Origin: Bacillus sp. Marseille-Q3570
Lineage (GTDB): Bacteria > Bacillota > Bacilli > Bacillales > Fictibacillaceae
NCBI RefSeq assembly: GCF_946151055.1
Contig: NZ_CAMGYZ010000020.1
Coordinates: 1 to 64,000 of the forward strand
Direction: 5' to 3'
DNA: 64,000 nucleotides
In this document: positions 62,753 to 64,000 of the stretch, one piece after another
Layout: each line of letters begins with the position of its first letter
Numbering within the stretch: the stretch's first letter is position 1
Position numbers and translations under genes: made by a program
Notes under the pieces: generated by a model
The model's input: only the letters and a program-made list of their open reading frames with translations
Told to the model about the DNA's origin: nothing
Database searches by the model: none

Positions 62753-63114
62753 TATGATACTCGCTCCTTTAGATTTTTTATTTGGACGGTTTGTCCAGGT
62801 TCGATTTTCGTCTTGTGGATGGTTCCTGCTGGTATCTCGATGACAGACGTAGTCCCTTTGTGATGTTTTCCAATCTCTCCGGGACGGACGTAGCTTTCAG
62901 CTGCAACGATTTCATAGTCATCATTGAGATAAAGCACGTCGATTTCGTATTTCATAAAATACGTATGGATCGATCGACAGGGTTGTATGTGGACGGCATA
63001 ACCTTCGGGAAATGATGAGGTAAACATGAGTCCTTTTAATCTTTTGAAAAATGAATATGCGGGAATGACTTTCTCCGCGATGACGATCCCGTTTGACTGG
63101 TTAATGAGTTCCAC
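62752..63114 (-). CDS. DUF192 protein, first gene of the Tad operon
   Basis: 120 residues. DUF192 (COG1430) fold: KRLKGLMFTSSFPEGYAVHIQPCRSIHTYFMKYEIDVLYLNDDYEIV ... GTIHKTKIEPGQTVQI. Similar proteins occur in many Tad operons of Gram-positives and Gram-negatives, but no function is proven. No signal peptide seen. GTG start 4 nt after AGGAGGAGGTGG, immediately downstream of the riboswitch terminator. Confidence 0.9.
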   Translation of the reverse strand: MELINQSNGIVIAEKVIPAYSFFKRLKGLMFTSSFPEGYAVHIQPCRSIHTYFMKYEIDVLYLNDDYEIVAAESYVRPGEIGKHHKGTTSVIEIPAGTIHKTKIEPGQTVQIKNLKERVS

Positions 63115-63132
63115 GGTTCCACCTCCTCCTTC

Positions 63133-63167
63133 AACAAAAAATACCCTGCCTTTACCGAAAGCAGGGT
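63133..63167 (-). terminator. riboswitch-controlled intrinsic terminator
   Basis: Minus strand: ACCCTGC-TTTCGGTAAAG-GCAGGGT then ATTTTTTG. Bases CTTTCGGTAA in its 5' arm/loop are perfectly complementary to TTACCGAAAG (63197-63206) at the 3' end of the aptamer. It lies 19 nt before the DUF192 start. Confidence 0.92.
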
Positions 63168-63196
63168 CATGCGCAAAACAAAAACACCCCTTGGAT

Positions 63197-63286
63197 CTTT
63201 CGGTAACTGGCTGGCTTAGTGCACGTGCACCTTAGCCCCTGTAGTTTTGCGCCCCTGGCTTTCACCAGTTTTGCCTTTATCGAGAT
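63197..63286 (-). promoter_or_regulatory. cyclic-di-GMP-I (GEMM-I) riboswitch
   Basis: Minus strand reads TCGATAAAGGCAAAACTGGTGAAAGCC, then GGGGCGCAAAACTACAGGGGC, TAAGGTGCACGTGCACTAAGCC and ends CCAGTTACCGAAAG. GAAA tetraloop, the GCAAA/CGCAAAAC internal parts and the closing P1 helix (TCGATAA with TTACCGA, one A-C mismatch) are all characteristic of GEMM-I. The nearest gene is the Tad operon, so c-di-GMP should control pilus production. No further gene is seen in the AT-rich 63287-63699 region. Confidence 0.93.
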
Positions 63287-63699
63287 TCAGCGATGTTTGT
63301 CGTTGAATCCGATATTTTGTAACTTCATCATACGAAATGGAAATTTTTAATACATCAGTCAATATTATTAAATTTTTCTGAACATTTAGTGGATACTTGT
63401 TACTAAAATGGAAGAATTAGCATTACTATAGTTTGTCGTTACATGTAATATATTGGTAATTAATTTACGTTAACTAGGTAATTAGGTTCATTTTCAAACC
63501 TTTTACTTAAAAGTTTTTAAAACAGAACGATATATGTTCTAATAAAGGTTGAAAAGACACCCCCATATACTTTATACCTAAACCTTTTTCCTGGTCCGAA
63601 AGATTCTTTTCTAATTTTCATCTTAAAAAGATCATAGATAATCAGAATCAGAAACGACAATACATGAAGGACTAACCGCTCTGTTTTTAACAAGTAAAA

Positions 63700-63727
63700 G
63701 ACTCCCCTTTTGAAAGGAGAGTCCGCT
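63700..63727 (-). terminator. terminator of right-hand GNAT gene
   Basis: Minus strand: GGACTCTCCTTT-caaa-AGGGGAGTC then TTTTACTTG. Confidence 0.85.
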
Positions 63728-63747
63728 TTATGTTTTAAATTGTAAGA

Positions 63748-64000
63748 TCAGGGTATATCCAATGCTTCTTTGGCTTCCTCGATTTTCGGTTCGTCTTTCA
63801 ACATAAGCATCATCAATGATTCATCATAGTAGTAGTCATTGATTTTGAGCGAGCGTCTTTCCAGACCATATTCTTCAAATCCCAACTTTTCATACGACCG
63901 GATGGCTGATCGGTTTTCCGACATCACCGTCAGAAGAATCTGTTCCAAATCCTTTATTTTCTTTGCTTCTTCCACCAAAAATTGTAGAAGCTTGAACCCG
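63748..64000 (-). CDS. GNAT family acetyltransferase, C-terminal part (runs off window)
   Basis: The frame is open to the window edge and continues to the right. Visible end: KLLQFLVEEAKKIKDLEQILLTVMSENRSAIRSYEKLGFEEYGLE, the acetyl-CoA-distal motif B of GNAT enzymes (SAIRSYEKLGF). Substrate unknown. Confidence 0.85.
   Translation of the reverse strand, partial: GFKLLQFLVEEAKKIKDLEQILLTVMSENRSAIRSYEKLGFEEYGLERRSLKINDYYYDESLMMLMLKDEPKIEEAKEALDIP

Overview
This window is chromosomal DNA from a Firmicute of the family Bacillaceae. The evidence is a partial 16S rRNA gene (minus strand, window start), many genes with strong AGGAGG ribosome-binding sites, spore proteins (SspE gamma-type SASP, SspK, YfhD), PerR, and a gene order that largely follows the Bacillus subtilis ygxA-ygzB-perR-ygaF-hemL-ygaE ... 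ygaD-ygaC-sspE-yfhS-mutY-yfhP-yfhJ-sspK-yfhH-recX-yfhF-yfhD neighbourhood, followed by a yfk-like block (yfkD, yfkH-like, yfkJ). I do not name a genus.

Layout. 1-480: 5' end of a 16S gene with tandem rrn promoters. 0.5-12.3 kb: ygxA, ygzB, perR, cobalamin adenosyltransferase, a 2-hydroxyacid dehydrogenase, bcp, a K+ channel, a CNNM/CorC-type protein, a three-gene ABC-2 exporter, hemL and ygaE. 12.6-18.4 kb: a five-gene oligopeptide/dipeptide importer operon (dppD-dppF-SBP-dppB-dppC) that separates ygaE from ygaD. 18.7-33.8 kb: ygaD, ygaC, an SRAP protein, sspE, yfhS, an SDR, mutY, yfhP, yfhJ, sspK, ypzG-like, yfhH, a second SDR, recX, yfhF, an amidohydrolase, a GNAT gene with an unusual tRNA-like leader, and yfhD. 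34-46 kb: rlmCD, pdaA, class I fumarase, HxlR regulator, yfkD, an orphan AbiGi-like gene, a MATE exporter, a YitT protein, an OsmC protein, an MFS transporter, a broken alpha/beta hydrolase and ykuV. 46.6-55.3 kb: vanZ-like, acetolactate-synthase-like, small unknown genes, yihY/BrkB, an LMW phosphatase that has lost its catalytic cysteine, an AGCS symporter, yjbQ and an rsgA paralogue.

55.8-63.3 kb holds one complete Tad/Flp pilus operon, read on the minus strand: DUF192 gene, flp pilin, prepilin peptidase, TadE, TadG-like, CpaB, TadZ, TadA ATPase, TadB and TadC. It is preceded by a clear cyclic-di-GMP-I (GEMM) riboswitch with an intrinsic terminator. The aptamer's last helix strand is perfectly complementary (10 nt) to the terminator's 5' arm, so the expression platform can be read directly. 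A second strong terminator sits just after flp and probably sets pilin excess over the assembly machinery. The last bases of the window are the 3' end of a GNAT gene.

The other striking feature is the intergenic DNA, which is full of ordered repeats: (i) five loci with degenerate tandem repeats whose unit sequence differs but whose period is exactly 20 or 21 bp; (ii) three loci with the palindrome GTGCCTGGCAC at an exact 48-bp period; (iii) an ~89-bp MITE-like element in seven near-full copies plus fragments, two of which supply the stop codon of the preceding gene; (iv) further MITE-like and long inverted-repeat elements. No insertion sequence with a transposase, CRISPR array or prophage was seen.
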